A DNA stretch of 64,000 bases from NCBI RefSeq assembly GCF_016724845.1, contig NZ_CP068082.1, forward strand, positions 682,001-746,000, in the 5' to 3' direction. Position 1 is the stretch's first letter. Each line of letters opens with the position of its first letter. The DNA is from Sphingobacterium spiritivorum. Lineage in GTDB: Bacteria; Bacteroidota; Bacteroidia; Sphingobacteriales; Sphingobacteriaceae. A program made the translations under genes and the position numbers. Below, in pieces: positions 34,974 to 44,214 of the stretch. Below the pieces are notes generated by a model that worked only from the letters and a program-made list of their open reading frames with translations, searched no databases and had not been told where the DNA came from.

Positions 34974-37900
34974 ATGAAAGTAAAAATGCATATGCATGCA
35001 CTTTTGATTCTGGGGTTATCCTTTCAACTCCAGCATCCGTTAGATTCTTTTGCAAAAGAAAGTGCAGCTATAAAGTCCTCTCCTCCTGTTTTGTCTGTTT
35101 ATCAGACTACCTTAAGAGGAAAGGTTGTCAACGAAAAAGGAGAAGGGATTGCCGGAGTTACGATCAAAAACCTGAGTGCCAATCATACGGTACAATCTTC
35201 AGCTGACGGTACATTCAGCATTCAGGGAAAAGTATCCGATAAACTGGCCTTTACCTACGTAGGATATGATGCTCTCCAGTATACGGTATCAGATACTGCT
35301 CCTATGACCATCACATTGTCCAATTCCAGCGTAGTACTGGAAGACATTACCATTACAGGTTATACAAGCTATGCAAAAAAGCTTTCCAGTAATGTGGCCA
35401 CGACCATTCAGGCTAAAGCCATTGAACAGGTGCCTATGGCATCTCTGGATCAGGTATTACAGGGCCGTGTACCGGGCATGAGTGTACTGGCCAGTTCGGG
35501 ACAGCCCGGAGCCAATGCCAGTGTGATTATCCGTGGTGTAGGGAGTATCAACGGAGTAACAACCCCTTTGTATGTAGTGGATGGTATTCCAATTTCCGCA
35601 TCGGAGCTCAAAAACTATAATTCCAATGATTTTGAGAACGTAACGGTTTTACGTGATGCTTCTGCCAAGTCCCTTTACGGATCAAGGGGATCTAACGGAG
35701 TTATCGTTATTACGACCAAGAAAGGAAAAGCAGGCGGATTATCCGTCAATTATACTTCCCAGTACGGATTCTCCAAACTAACACGCCCAAAATTCCAGAT
35801 GATGAACAGCGAACAGCGTCTGCGATTTGAGGAAGAGGTGGGGCTTGAGATGGATGATGATATCGGCCCGGGCTGGACATATTCATCCAAAAATCCGGCT
35901 AATGCCAACTGGACACCTGCCGAAGCAGCCAATGCCGGCCGTATTCTGGATAGTCTCCGCGGACTGAATGTAGACTGGAGAGATTATTTCTTTCAGACTG
36001 GAAAATTCATGGAACAACAGGCGAGTCTGAGTGGCGGAAATGAAAATGTACGTTTCTTTAATAGTGTGGGATATTATAAACAGGATGGTGTAGCCGTACG
36101 CTCTGGCCTGGAAAGGTATACCCTTCGCAGTAATGTAGATTTTAATATGAACAAATTTTCCGGAGGTGTAAATGTAACTATTGGCTATTCCAACTCCAGC
36201 TTTACGGAAGGTGTGGGCGAAAGCAGAGTCGGATCCTCTATGGCTTCCGTATTTTATGCATTGCCTTATGAATACCCTTACGCTCCCGACGGGACATTGA
36301 TTCACTTTGGAAATGAAGATGACTATAATATTCTTGATCAGCGAGAAGGAAGTGCCGGTCTGGAACGTTTGCTCAATTCAAGCAGCAAAAGTGAACTGTT
36401 CAGCACCAATATAGGGATGAATCTGGCGTATCAGATTACACCGCAACTAAGAGCCCATACCCGTCTGGGAATCGACTATAAAAATACAGTAACACAAGAT
36501 TATATTAATCCGGATTCATACTACGGGTCACGTAACCGTGCACCTACCATTGGTGGGAAAGGCTTGTTCGGAGAAGGATATGCCCGAACTACCAGTCTTA
36601 TTTCCACATCCGGACTGACTTATCAAAATACGTTTGCAGACGAGCATAATGTAGAATTTTCCGGATATTTCGAATATTTGTATGATCGCTATCGCGCATT
36701 TGGTTATCAGGGATATGGGATAGATGGGCGGCAACCCGAAACTCCTGCAGGAGTCAACGTCAGCGCTGTCTTTCTTCCGGGAATAAACGGAGGACGTACC
36801 AGAAGTGCATTAACGTCCTTTTTAGGTGCTGGAAGATACTCGTACGCTAATAAATATTCACTGACCGCCAGTTACCGTTATGACGGATCTACAAAAGTAG
36901 CAAGAGAAAACCGCTGGCATGGATTCTATTCGGTTGGAGCCAACTGGAATGTAAAAGGAGAAGATTTTTTACAGGGTAGTACGCTTATACAAGGACTGAA
37001 TATACGGGCTAGTTATGGTACTACAGCCAGTCAGTTTGCAAGTGATTTCTTATATCTGGCGACCTATCTGACGGATATTTCTTATGGAGGAGAAACCGCT
37101 ATCCGTCCTGCCACAGCCGGAAATCCTCAATTTGACTGGGAGTACGTAGATGAATTCAATGCCGGATTTGATCTGGAGCTGTTTCCAAAGAAAAGGCTGA
37201 GAATTTCTGCTGACTATTATAATAAGCTCACCAGAAACATGTTTATTGACCAGCCACCTTCTTTAACATCTGGGTTTGATATCCTCTCACTTAGTTCCGG
37301 AAAGATGAGAAATCGTGGGGTGGAGTTCAGTGTTCAGGGAGATGTCATCAATAAAGATGACTTCGGTTTTACCCTGGGTGTAAACGGAGCTTATAATAAA
37401 AATAAAATTTTGTTTATATCTGATGTAACGGATGAAATGCTTGACGGAGATACCCGTATCTTAAAAGTAGGCATGCCATATGGTACATATTATGCTCCTG
37501 AATGGGCGGGTGTCAATCCGGATACAGGAGAACCACAATATTACAATCGGGACGGTTCTATTACAACTACTTATGATGAATCGTCGCAAAGTGTCACTAA
37601 GTCCGGCACGTTATACCCTTCATTTATCGGAGGATTTACCACCGGATTACGTTGGAAAGACCTGACATTGGATGCCTTATTCTCTTTTGTGACGAATGTA
37701 CAACGTTGGAATAATGAAGATTTCTACAATGAAAACGCAGATTATATGACCAGTAATCAATCTATACGCATGCTGGAAAACCGCTGGAAAAAAGCCGGAG
37801 ATCAGGCCATCTTACAACGTATAGATATCCCGAGACAATATACATCCAAGGATATACAGGATGCATCCTTTCTGCGTCTTCGTAATGTCAATCTGAGTTA

Positions 37901-38087
37901 CAACCTGCCACAGTCAGCCTTGTCTAAAATCGGTTTTGTAAAAGGGGTACGCATATTTTTTCAGGGACAAAATCTACTTACCTGGACTTCATGGAGAGGT
38001 CTGGATCCTGAGAACAGTGAAGCCAGAGGCCGCTTCCAATATCCTGCACCAAGAACATATACTGCTGGTTTAAATGTTAAATTCTAA
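34974..38087 (+). CDS. SusC/RagA-type TonB-linked outer-membrane transporter
   Basis: A 1037-residue TonB-dependent importer that works with a SusD lipoprotein lid. Order: N-terminal signal (1 to about 28), carboxypeptidase-regulatory-like domain at about 45-120 (LRGKVVNEKGEGIAGVTI), TonB box region (VVLEDITITGY), plug with LDQVLQGRVPGM, SVIIRGVGSI, YVVDGIPIS and LYGSRGSNGVIVITTKKG, then a 22-strand barrel ending YTAGLNVKF. There is no STN domain, so anti-sigma signalling is not expected. The three downstream genes encode a SusD and two beta-aspartyl-peptide hydrolases, pointing to peptide or cyanophycin breakdown products as cargo instead of glycans. The upstream gap is AT-rich without a clear TAnnTTTG box. 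Confidence 0.95.
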   Translation: MKVKMHMHALLILGLSFQLQHPLDSFAKESAAIKSSPPVLSVYQTTLRGKVVNEKGEGIAGVTIKNLSANHTVQSSADGTFSIQGKVSDKLAFTYVGYDALQYTVSDTAPMTITLSNSSVVLEDITITGYTSYAKKLSSNVATTIQAKAIEQVPMASLDQVLQGRVPGMSVLASSGQPGANASVIIRGVGSINGVTTPLYVVDGIPISASELKNYNSNDFENVTVLRDASAKSLYGSRGSNGVIVITTKKGKAGGLSVNYTSQYGFSKLTRPKFQMMNSEQRLRFEEEVGLEMDDDIGPGWTYSSKNPANANWTPAEAANAGRILDSLRGLNVDWRDYFFQTGKFMEQQASLSGGNENVRFFNSVGYYKQDGVAVRSGLERYTLRSNVDFNMNKFSGGVNVTIGYSNSSFTEGVGESRVGSSMASVFYALPYEYPYAPDGTLIHFGNEDDYNILDQREGSAGLERLLNSSSKSELFSTNIGMNLAYQITPQLRAHTRLGIDYKNTVTQDYINPDSYYGSRNRAPTIGGKGLFGEGYARTTSLISTSGLTYQNTFADEHNVEFSGYFEYLYDRYRAFGYQGYGIDGRQPETPAGVNVSAVFLPGINGGRTRSALTSFLGAGRYSYANKYSLTASYRYDGSTKVARENRWHGFYSVGANWNVKGEDFLQGSTLIQGLNIRASYGTTASQFASDFLYLATYLTDISYGGETAIRPATAGNPQFDWEYVDEFNAGFDLELFPKKRLRISADYYNKLTRNMFIDQPPSLTSGFDILSLSSGKMRNRGVEFSVQGDVINKDDFGFTLGVNGAYNKNKILFISDVTDEMLDGDTRILKVGMPYGTYYAPEWAGVNPDTGEPQYYNRDGSITTTYDESSQSVTKSGTLYPSFIGGFTTGLRWKDLTLDALFSFVTNVQRWNNEDFYNENADYMTSNQSIRMLENRWKKAGDQAILQRIDIPRQYTSKDIQDASFLRLRNVNLSYNLPQSALSKIGFVKGVRIFFQGQNLLTWTSWRGLDPENSEARGRFQYPAPRTYTAGLNVKF

Positions 38088-38091
38088 TATC

Positions 38092-39501
38092 ATGAAAAGA
38101 AATATAATGTTATTCAAAAAAATAGTTTGGACAATCATCCTTCCGGTAAGTTTACTTTCTTTTCAGGCCTGTAACGAACTGGATATCAAACCAACAGACG
38201 GCATAGATCCGGACAAGGCATTTCGCAATCTGGAAGATATAGACATGGGTATAAAAGGTGCCTATGCTGCCATAGATTATACTTTAATAGAAAATAATGT
38301 TACCGTCTCTGATGAAGCCATTATGCCAGCGGAAAACGTGGTTAGTAATACCAATGCCTATCGATGGCTATATACTGCCAGCAGTAGTTCTGTAACAAGT
38401 GCTTTTAGGGAATACTATATTGTCATTGACAGAACGAACCGTGTTTTGACCGGATTAGAAAAACTTACGAATGTAGATGAAACTAAAAAAAGGCACTATA
38501 GAGGTGAGTTACTGGCTATCCGGGCTTATGCACATCTGGAACTGTTAAGAGCTTTTTCTGGCGGATATGAACCCGCTAATCTGGCGATTCCTTATATGCT
38601 GGAATCCAAAATCAGCTATCCTACACGTAATACGGTACAGGAAGTAGTCAATTTTGTAAAAACCGATTTAAATGAAGCACTCAGTCTGATCGGAGATGAA
38701 GCATCTGTAAGCCGGATATCCAAACCTGCGGTCTATGCAATTCTGGCCCGTACTGCCTTATACAGCAAAGACTGGCCTTTAGCGATATCCGCATCTACAT
38801 CGGCAATCAATGCCAAGCCTTTGGCTTCTCAACAAAACTTTGCCAGGATATGGACCGATCAGTCAGAAGATGAAGTTATCTGGTCTTTAAAGAAGTCTGA
38901 AGCCAGTGACTCCAGAATCGGAAGTTTTCTGTTCAGAGAAGACGGTGGGATTGCTTTATTTGCACCTTCCAGTAAACTGTTAAATTTATTTGACAAGGAC
39001 AATGATATCCGTTATTCGAGTTATATCACATACGATCCTGACAGAGGTGCAGGAAAATCTCCGTATTTAATCAAAAAATATGTTGGTCGTAGTTCTGATG
39101 CTCCGGGACTGACTAATATCAAACTTTTCCGAACAGGCGAAATGTACCTGATACGCGCAGAGGCATATGCCGAAACACCAAACCAATTGTCAGGTACTGC
39201 AGATTTGAATCAGCTTCGCAAATCCAGAATTACCGGTTATACCGACCAGACATTTGCAGATAAAGAAACACTGATACGTGAGATCTATACGGAACGCTAC
39301 AAAGAACTGGCTTACGAAGGACACCGCTTCTTTGACCTGAAGCGCAGAAATCTGCCTGTACAGCGTTCAGCACAGGATGCAGTTAATACATCCGGAGCAT
39401 TAACACTAGAGTCCGGTAAAGCTCAGTACAACTTCCCGATCCCGGCAACAGAAATGTCGGTCAACAAAAATATGATTCAAAATCCGAATTATTCAAATTA
39501 G
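38092..39501 (+). CDS. SusD/RagB-type outer-membrane lipoprotein
   Basis: Substrate-binding lid of the SusC transporter, 469 residues from ATG 38092, 4 bp after the susC stop. An alternative ATG at 38074 overlaps susC. The signal peptide ends LLSFQAC-NELD, with Cys lipidated and a following acidic stretch that would favour surface export. It has the TPR-like SusD fold: GIKGAYAAID near the N-terminus, YRGELLAIRAYAHLELLRAFSGGY, and the C-terminal RYKELAYEGHRFFDLKRRN block. Ligand specificity cannot be read from sequence. Genome context suggests beta-Asp-Arg or related isopeptides. Confidence 0.95.
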   Translation: MKRNIMLFKKIVWTIILPVSLLSFQACNELDIKPTDGIDPDKAFRNLEDIDMGIKGAYAAIDYTLIENNVTVSDEAIMPAENVVSNTNAYRWLYTASSSSVTSAFREYYIVIDRTNRVLTGLEKLTNVDETKKRHYRGELLAIRAYAHLELLRAFSGGYEPANLAIPYMLESKISYPTRNTVQEVVNFVKTDLNEALSLIGDEASVSRISKPAVYAILARTALYSKDWPLAISASTSAINAKPLASQQNFARIWTDQSEDEVIWSLKKSEASDSRIGSFLFREDGGIALFAPSSKLLNLFDKDNDIRYSSYITYDPDRGAGKSPYLIKKYVGRSSDAPGLTNIKLFRTGEMYLIRAEAYAETPNQLSGTADLNQLRKSRITGYTDQTFADKETLIREIYTERYKELAYEGHRFFDLKRRNLPVQRSAQDAVNTSGALTLESGKAQYNFPIPATEMSVNKNMIQNPNYSN

Positions 39502-39519
39502 CAGCTCAACTTATATAAC

Positions 39520-40572
39520 ATGAAAAGAACAATAATGATCCTAATGGCGATTGGTACTACTTTGGTTGCATTTAAAAATGCGCCGGATCCACCTCTCCGA
39601 ACATCAAACGCTGATAAAACTTATGTTTTGGCTATCCACGGCGGTGCAGGAACTATTCTGCGATCCAATATGACTCCGGAGATGGAAAAAGCATACAAAG
39701 ATGCACTGACCCTGGCCTTACAGAAAGGATACGAGCAGATCAAAAATGGAAAATCAAGTCTTGATGCAGTAGAACAGGCTATTCATGTTATGGAAGACTC
39801 TCCCTTATTTAATGCAGGGAAAGGGGCTGTATTTACCAATGACGGCAAAAACGAACTCGATGCCTCCATTATGAATGGAAAAACACTGGAAGCCGGGGCC
39901 GTAGCCGGAGTGACAACTATCAAAAATCCCATCAGTGCTGCCCGTGCAGTCATGGAAAAATCCGAACATGTCATGATGGTAGGAAAAGGTGCAGAACTAT
40001 TTGCCAAACAAGCTGGCATTGAAATCGTAGACCCTTCTTATTTCTGGACAAAAATGAGATGGGATGCCCTGCAAAAAATCAAAAAAGAGGACAGCACTAA
40101 GGTACAGCTGGATCATGATCAGAAACAGAGCCAACGTCTGGGTATAGTTAACAAAGATTCCAAATTTGGGACTGTCGGCTGTGTGGCGCTCGATAAAAAC
40201 GGAAATCTGGCAGCCGGGACTTCTACGGGTGGAATGACCAATAAGAAGTTTGGCCGTGTGGGAGATTCTCCGATCATTGGAGCCGGAACTTATGCCAACA
40301 ATGCGACTGTAGCCGTTTCCTGCACCGGATGGGGCGAATATTATATTCGTAATGTAGCTGCCTATACAGTATCAGCTTTGATGGAGTATAAACAGGAACC
40401 GGTCAAAATTGCAAGTCAGACAGTCATCGATAATATTGGGAAAATGGGAGGCGACGGCGGCCTGATCGCATTAGACAAATCGGGCAATCTTGCTATGCCT
40501 TTTAATACAGAAGGTATGTACCGTGGTATGGTCACTGCAGATGGTCAGATAGAAATATATATTTATAAGTAA
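39520..40572 (+). CDS. iaaA: Isoaspartyl peptidase / plant-type L-asparaginase, exported
   Basis: An Ntn hydrolase (peptidase family T2) of 350 residues that cleaves beta-aspartyl dipeptides and asparagine. The precursor self-cleaves before the nucleophile, here Gly217-Thr218 in KFGTVGCVALD. Supporting motifs: LAIHGGAGT at 37-45, NAGKGAVFT and ELDASIM in the alpha part, and GTSTGGM and GDSPIIGAGTYA in the beta part, which form the substrate pocket. A hydrophobic N-terminus (MKRTIMILMAIGTTLVAF) should send it to the periplasm. It starts 18 bp after susD and ends 2 bp before the cyanophycinase gene, so it belongs to the same operon. Confidence 0.93.
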   Translation: MKRTIMILMAIGTTLVAFKNAPDPPLRTSNADKTYVLAIHGGAGTILRSNMTPEMEKAYKDALTLALQKGYEQIKNGKSSLDAVEQAIHVMEDSPLFNAGKGAVFTNDGKNELDASIMNGKTLEAGAVAGVTTIKNPISAARAVMEKSEHVMMVGKGAELFAKQAGIEIVDPSYFWTKMRWDALQKIKKEDSTKVQLDHDQKQSQRLGIVNKDSKFGTVGCVALDKNGNLAAGTSTGGMTNKKFGRVGDSPIIGAGTYANNATVAVSCTGWGEYYIRNVAAYTVSALMEYKQEPVKIASQTVIDNIGKMGGDGGLIALDKSGNLAMPFNTEGMYRGMVTADGQIEIYIYK

Positions 40573-40574
40573 CT

Positions 40575-41429
40575 ATGAAATTAAAATTTACCAAGGCACT
40601 CCTGATCATTGGTCTGGGGTGCTTATCCTTATCCTCTTTTGCAAAAGAAATGAAAGAGCCCAAAGGCTCTCTGTTTATTATCGGAGGTGGTGCTAAAGAC
40701 CAGCAACTGATCCGCAGCATGGTAGATGCAGCAGCATTATCTGCCAGTGATTATATTATGATACTTCCTATGGCTAGTACTGTAGCAGATGCTTCTGTAG
40801 CCGATATAAAAGAACAGTTGCAGGAAATAACTGATCATAAAATAACAGCTATAAATTTTTCTAAAGCGGATGCATCAGATCTCAGACTGGTAGATTCAGT
40901 CAGAAAAGCAAAACTAATCTATATAACCGGAGGTGATCAGAACAGATTCATGGCCGTAGTCGAGCACTCTCCTTTATTTGATGCTATTCACAGCGCCTAT
41001 CAGCAAGGAGCCTGTATTGCAGGCACAAGTGCGGGAGCAGCAATCATGAGTGATCAGATGATTACCGGTGAGCAAGCACAGGATTCTACTTATCGGGCTA
41101 CCTTTAACCGGTTGAACAAAGATAATTTAGTCACTGCAAAAGGTATGGGCCTCATCCGCACAGCGATTATCGATCAGCATTTTATTAAGAGAAGTCGTTA
41201 CAACAGGTTATTTTCAGCTTTAGCCGAACATCCGGATAAGGTATGTATCGGTATAGATGAGAGTACAGCGATTCTCATTCACAATAAAAAAGCAAAAGTC
41301 GTAGGTCAGTTTCAGGTTGTAGTGGCCAGCAATCCGGTCAAACTTGAAGTCAATAAGGAAGGCAGGATTATCTGGGAGGATATCCGGCTCAGCATCTACG
41401 ATAATGGAAAAACGTTTCCTATACAATAA
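40575..41429 (+). CDS. cphB: Cyanophycinase (peptidase family S51), exported
   Basis: Serine exopeptidase that releases beta-Asp-Arg dipeptides from cyanophycin (multi-L-arginyl-poly-L-aspartate). 284 residues, with signal peptide MKLKFTKALLIIGLGCLSLSSFA. The nucleophile is Ser152/153 in the elbow GTSAGAA (150-156). LFIIGGGAKD near the N-terminus, IYITGGDQNRF at 115-125 and DQHFIKRSRYNRL at 200-212 match the oxyanion and substrate-binding regions of the family. An intracellular storage role is unlikely because it is exported and no cyanophycin synthetase is present. With the adjacent isoaspartyl peptidase it makes a two-step pathway to free Asp and Arg. It is convergent with ccoS, 20 bp away. 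Confidence 0.9.
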   Translation: MKLKFTKALLIIGLGCLSLSSFAKEMKEPKGSLFIIGGGAKDQQLIRSMVDAAALSASDYIMILPMASTVADASVADIKEQLQEITDHKITAINFSKADASDLRLVDSVRKAKLIYITGGDQNRFMAVVEHSPLFDAIHSAYQQGACIAGTSAGAAIMSDQMITGEQAQDSTYRATFNRLNKDNLVTAKGMGLIRTAIIDQHFIKRSRYNRLFSALAEHPDKVCIGIDESTAILIHNKKAKVVGQFQVVVASNPVKLEVNKEGRIIWEDIRLSIYDNGKTFPIQ

Positions 41430-41449
41430 GGCAACTGGCAGAAAGAGGA

Positions 41450-41620
41450 TTATTTATGCTTTTCGGCAGGTATCTCTCTGACTTCATCGTCAAATAAGAT
41501 ACGAACCGAAGGGGTGTATGTATCCTCATTCTGCCCTGTCTTGTGTGCCCAAAAAAAAGCTCCCAGAAAGATCAATGCCACAAAAATGCTGCATCCGATC
41601 AGAAAAAATATTATACTCAT
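41450..41620 (-). CDS. ccoS: Cytochrome cbb3 oxidase assembly protein CcoS
   Basis: A 56-residue single-span membrane protein, reading MSIIFFLIGCSIFVALIFLG, AFFWAHKTGQNEDTYTPSVR, ILFDDEVREIPAEKHK. The pattern (N-terminal helix, FFWA.K.GQ.ED, PS.RILFDD) is diagnostic of CcoS, needed to insert haem and copper into cbb3 oxidase. The ATG is at 41618-41620. It lies 198 bp downstream of ccoI on the same strand. The usual following genes (ccoN/O/P) are absent: the next gene is the convergent cyanophycinase. Confidence 0.92.
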   Translation of the reverse strand: MSIIFFLIGCSIFVALIFLGAFFWAHKTGQNEDTYTPSVRILFDDEVREIPAEKHK

Positions 41621-41818
41621 ATCTGTGTTTTTAAAAACCTCTCTGCCCTTCAGGCATCTCTCCTTAAAAAGGAGAGAATCAGTAATAACAGCACGCAGTG
41701 TACCTTTATCAACTATATTAACCCTCTTAACCTTTTCAACTTCTTAGAAACCTATCTGCCCTACAGCGACTTAATTCCCTTGCGTTTGCTGGTGTCCCCA
41801 CCAGCAATTGACAAAATG
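41621..41818. repeat. ccoI-ccoS spacer made of small repeats and hairpins
   Basis: 198 bp without a gene. It contains a hairpin TTGCTGGTG-TCCC-CACCAGCAA (41786-41807), a hairpin CTCTCCTT-AAA-AAGGAGAG (41658-41676) and a pair of imperfect direct repeats (around 41634-41651 and 41747-41764, core ACCT.TCTGCCCT). On the minus strand the first hairpin has a GGGGAC centre, like the one at 59286-59307. It looks like an accumulation of dispersed intergenic repeat elements. Confidence 0.6.
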
Positions 41819-44212
41819 CTAAAGTAGCTTCTTGCGTTTGGCGTAATAACGTGTCATCAGACTCGTAAATGAAATAATAGTCACTGTACTTATAGGCATC
41901 AAAATAGCAGCGAAGAGAGGTGACATCGTGCCTTGTACTGCAAAACTCAGCCCTATTATATTATATGTCAAAGAAATCACAAAACTCATATGAATGACTT
42001 TAACTGCGTCTTTTGCAAAGGAGAAGAATTTTGGTAATTTTTCAAATGCTTCTCCATCTAATATCGCATCACAACCCGGAGAAAAATTATTGATATCATC
42101 ACTTACTGCAATCCCAAGATTAGCTTTTCTTAATGCGCCGGCATCGTTAAGCCCGTCTCCTAACATACATACTGATTTTCCCTGATGCTGCCATTTTTCT
42201 ATAGCAGAGAGTTTATCCACGGGGCTCTGATTGAACAACAATGTCGATCGTACAGGAAAGATAAGCTTCAGACTGTCTGAACGCCTGTCATTGTCTCCGG
42301 ATAACAGATGTAGTTCATAGTTTTGCTCTAATGTATTTACCAATGTAGTCAATCCGGGCCTCCAGGATTGTTCCAATGTAAAGCAGCCTTTGACTACTCC
42401 GTTGACCATTACATACACAGCTGATCCTTTTTCTTCTCGATGTCTGATTTCCAGAAAAGATGCACTTCCCACCATAAAGGCAAATTCACCTACAACTGCC
42501 TGTATACCTTTTCCGGGGATTTCTGCGTAATAATCTAACGGAACAAAACTACTGACACCCAACCAGCGAACGATTTCACGGCTAAGGGGATGACTGGAAT
42601 TACGACAGACAGATGACAGCATCACCTGTTCATCTTTACTTAATGATCCTTCGTAAAAAAGAGAAGACTTTGTAGGGGAAGAGATGGTACCTGTTTTGTC
42701 AAATACAACTGTATCTACAGCTGCCATCTGCTCAATAGCTCCGGTATTCTTAATATAAAACTTGTTTTTGTCAAATATACTCAGGGCGGCCGAAAGTGTA
42801 AAAGGTGAGCTTAAAGCCAATGCACACGGACATGCAATAATAAGCACAGCGGTAAATGCACCCCATGCACGAGTGGCCTCTCCACCTGTCAGCCATATGA
42901 CTGAAGACACCAGTGCTATTAATAATAGACCTAAAGTGAAATATTTGCTGATAAACCCAATAAATGTATCAAACTGCTTGTCGTATGCTTTAAAACTTTC
43001 ATTATTCCACAGTTTCGTCAGATAACTCTGAGATACGGGTTTCACCACCTCCAGTTCAATTGCTTCCGCCATTTGTCGCCCTCCTGCATAGACAACTTCT
43101 CCCAACACTTTGCTCACTTCCTTGGATTCACCTGTTACAAAACTAAAATCCACAGAAGCCTGTCCTTTCAGCAGGATCGCATCTGCAGGGATAATTTCAT
43201 TATTACGAACCAAAATACGATCTCCCAATTTCAGATCACCGATAGGTGTGGGTTTATCTCCATCATTGGAAATTACTGTCACTGCTACCGGAAAATAGGA
43301 ACGGTAATCCCGTTCGAATGATATATGATAGTAGGTCCTTTGCTGTACCCACTTTCCGATCAGAATAAAAAACACTAAACTACATAAGGTATCTCCAAAC
43401 CCCGGTCCCGAAATCGTCAACACTTCAATAGCTGTACGCAAAAACAACACAAAAATACCCAGAGCCAGCGGGACATCCAGATTCAGCCGCTTTTGTTTCA
43501 GACTTAACCAGGCTGAGCGAAAGTAATCGGATGCACTATACAACAATACCGGAAGTGTAAACATAAGGTTCATATATCCGAAAAAAGCAGAATAACTCTT
43601 CTCAAAAGAAGCCATTCCAAAATACTCCGGGAAACTAAGCATCATGGAATTGCCAAAGCAAAAGCCGGCAACTGCTATTTTCCGAACCAGATTATCCTGA
43701 TTAAGTTTCTGTCCTTCTTTTACCACATCCTGAAGCGTGATCTTCGGTTCGTATCCGATATCTGTCAGCAATGTCACCATTGCCCGAAGTGATATCTCCT
43801 GATGTTTGAATTTGATCGTCGCCTGCTTCTTCATAAAATCTACCTGTGAAGAAACAATTGCAGGATTAAGTTTATACAGATGTTCGAGTAACCAGATACA
43901 GGAACTACAGTGAATTACCGGAATATATACAGTGATGATTGCAAGTTCATCATCTTTATAATCCAGCAGTTTTGCAGCGATCCCTTCTTCATCCAGATAG
44001 CTGAGATCCACCCGCTTTGTTTTATTTACCTTGCCGGGATGTGCATTATAACGGTAGTAACTTTCCAGATTATTTGAACTTAATATCTGATAAACGGTCT
44101 GACAACCCAGACAGCAAAAATCATGATCATCCAAATGAAATCCAGCCACTTCGACCTGATCGCCACAATGAAAACACGTTTCCTTTACGCCGATATTATA
44201 CTTCGTTTCCAT
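41819..44212 (-). CDS. ccoI: CcoI/CopA2-type copper-translocating P1B-ATPase
   Basis: A 797-residue inner-membrane copper exporter that supplies copper for cbb3 oxidase assembly. Order: N-terminal Cys-rich zinc-ribbon-like domain (C13, C16, C33, C34, C37), an HMA-like domain with HC102SSC105, a transmembrane block, actuator loop with TGES, the CPC motif in CPCALALSSPF, phosphorylation site DKTGTIS, SSHP of the N domain, and hinge GDGLNDAG. The Cys-rich N-terminal extension plus HMA is the arrangement of the oxidase-assembly subtype rather than of detoxification CopA. It starts 2 bp after the hemN stop. Confidence 0.92.
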   Translation of the reverse strand: METKYNIGVKETCFHCGDQVEVAGFHLDDHDFCCLGCQTVYQILSSNNLESYYRYNAHPGKVNKTKRVDLSYLDEEGIAAKLLDYKDDELAIITVYIPVIHCSSCIWLLEHLYKLNPAIVSSQVDFMKKQATIKFKHQEISLRAMVTLLTDIGYEPKITLQDVVKEGQKLNQDNLVRKIAVAGFCFGNSMMLSFPEYFGMASFEKSYSAFFGYMNLMFTLPVLLYSASDYFRSAWLSLKQKRLNLDVPLALGIFVLFLRTAIEVLTISGPGFGDTLCSLVFFILIGKWVQQRTYYHISFERDYRSYFPVAVTVISNDGDKPTPIGDLKLGDRILVRNNEIIPADAILLKGQASVDFSFVTGESKEVSKVLGEVVYAGGRQMAEAIELEVVKPVSQSYLTKLWNNESFKAYDKQFDTFIGFISKYFTLGLLLIALVSSVIWLTGGEATRAWGAFTAVLIIACPCALALSSPFTLSAALSIFDKNKFYIKNTGAIEQMAAVDTVVFDKTGTISSPTKSSLFYEGSLSKDEQVMLSSVCRNSSHPLSREIVRWLGVSSFVPLDYYAEIPGKGIQAVVGEFAFMVGSASFLEIRHREEKGSAVYVMVNGVVKGCFTLEQSWRPGLTTLVNTLEQNYELHLLSGDNDRRSDSLKLIFPVRSTLLFNQSPVDKLSAIEKWQHQGKSVCMLGDGLNDAGALRKANLGIAVSDDINNFSPGCDAILDGEAFEKLPKFFSFAKDAVKVIHMSFVISLTYNIIGLSFAVQGTMSPLFAAILMPISTVTIISFTSLMTRYYAKRKKLL

Positions 44213-44214
44213 TA

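Noticed and set aside
41514..41747. 77-codon plus-strand frame after cyanophycinase
   Set aside because: Antisense to ccoS, which is a clear family match; the rest covers repeat hairpins.
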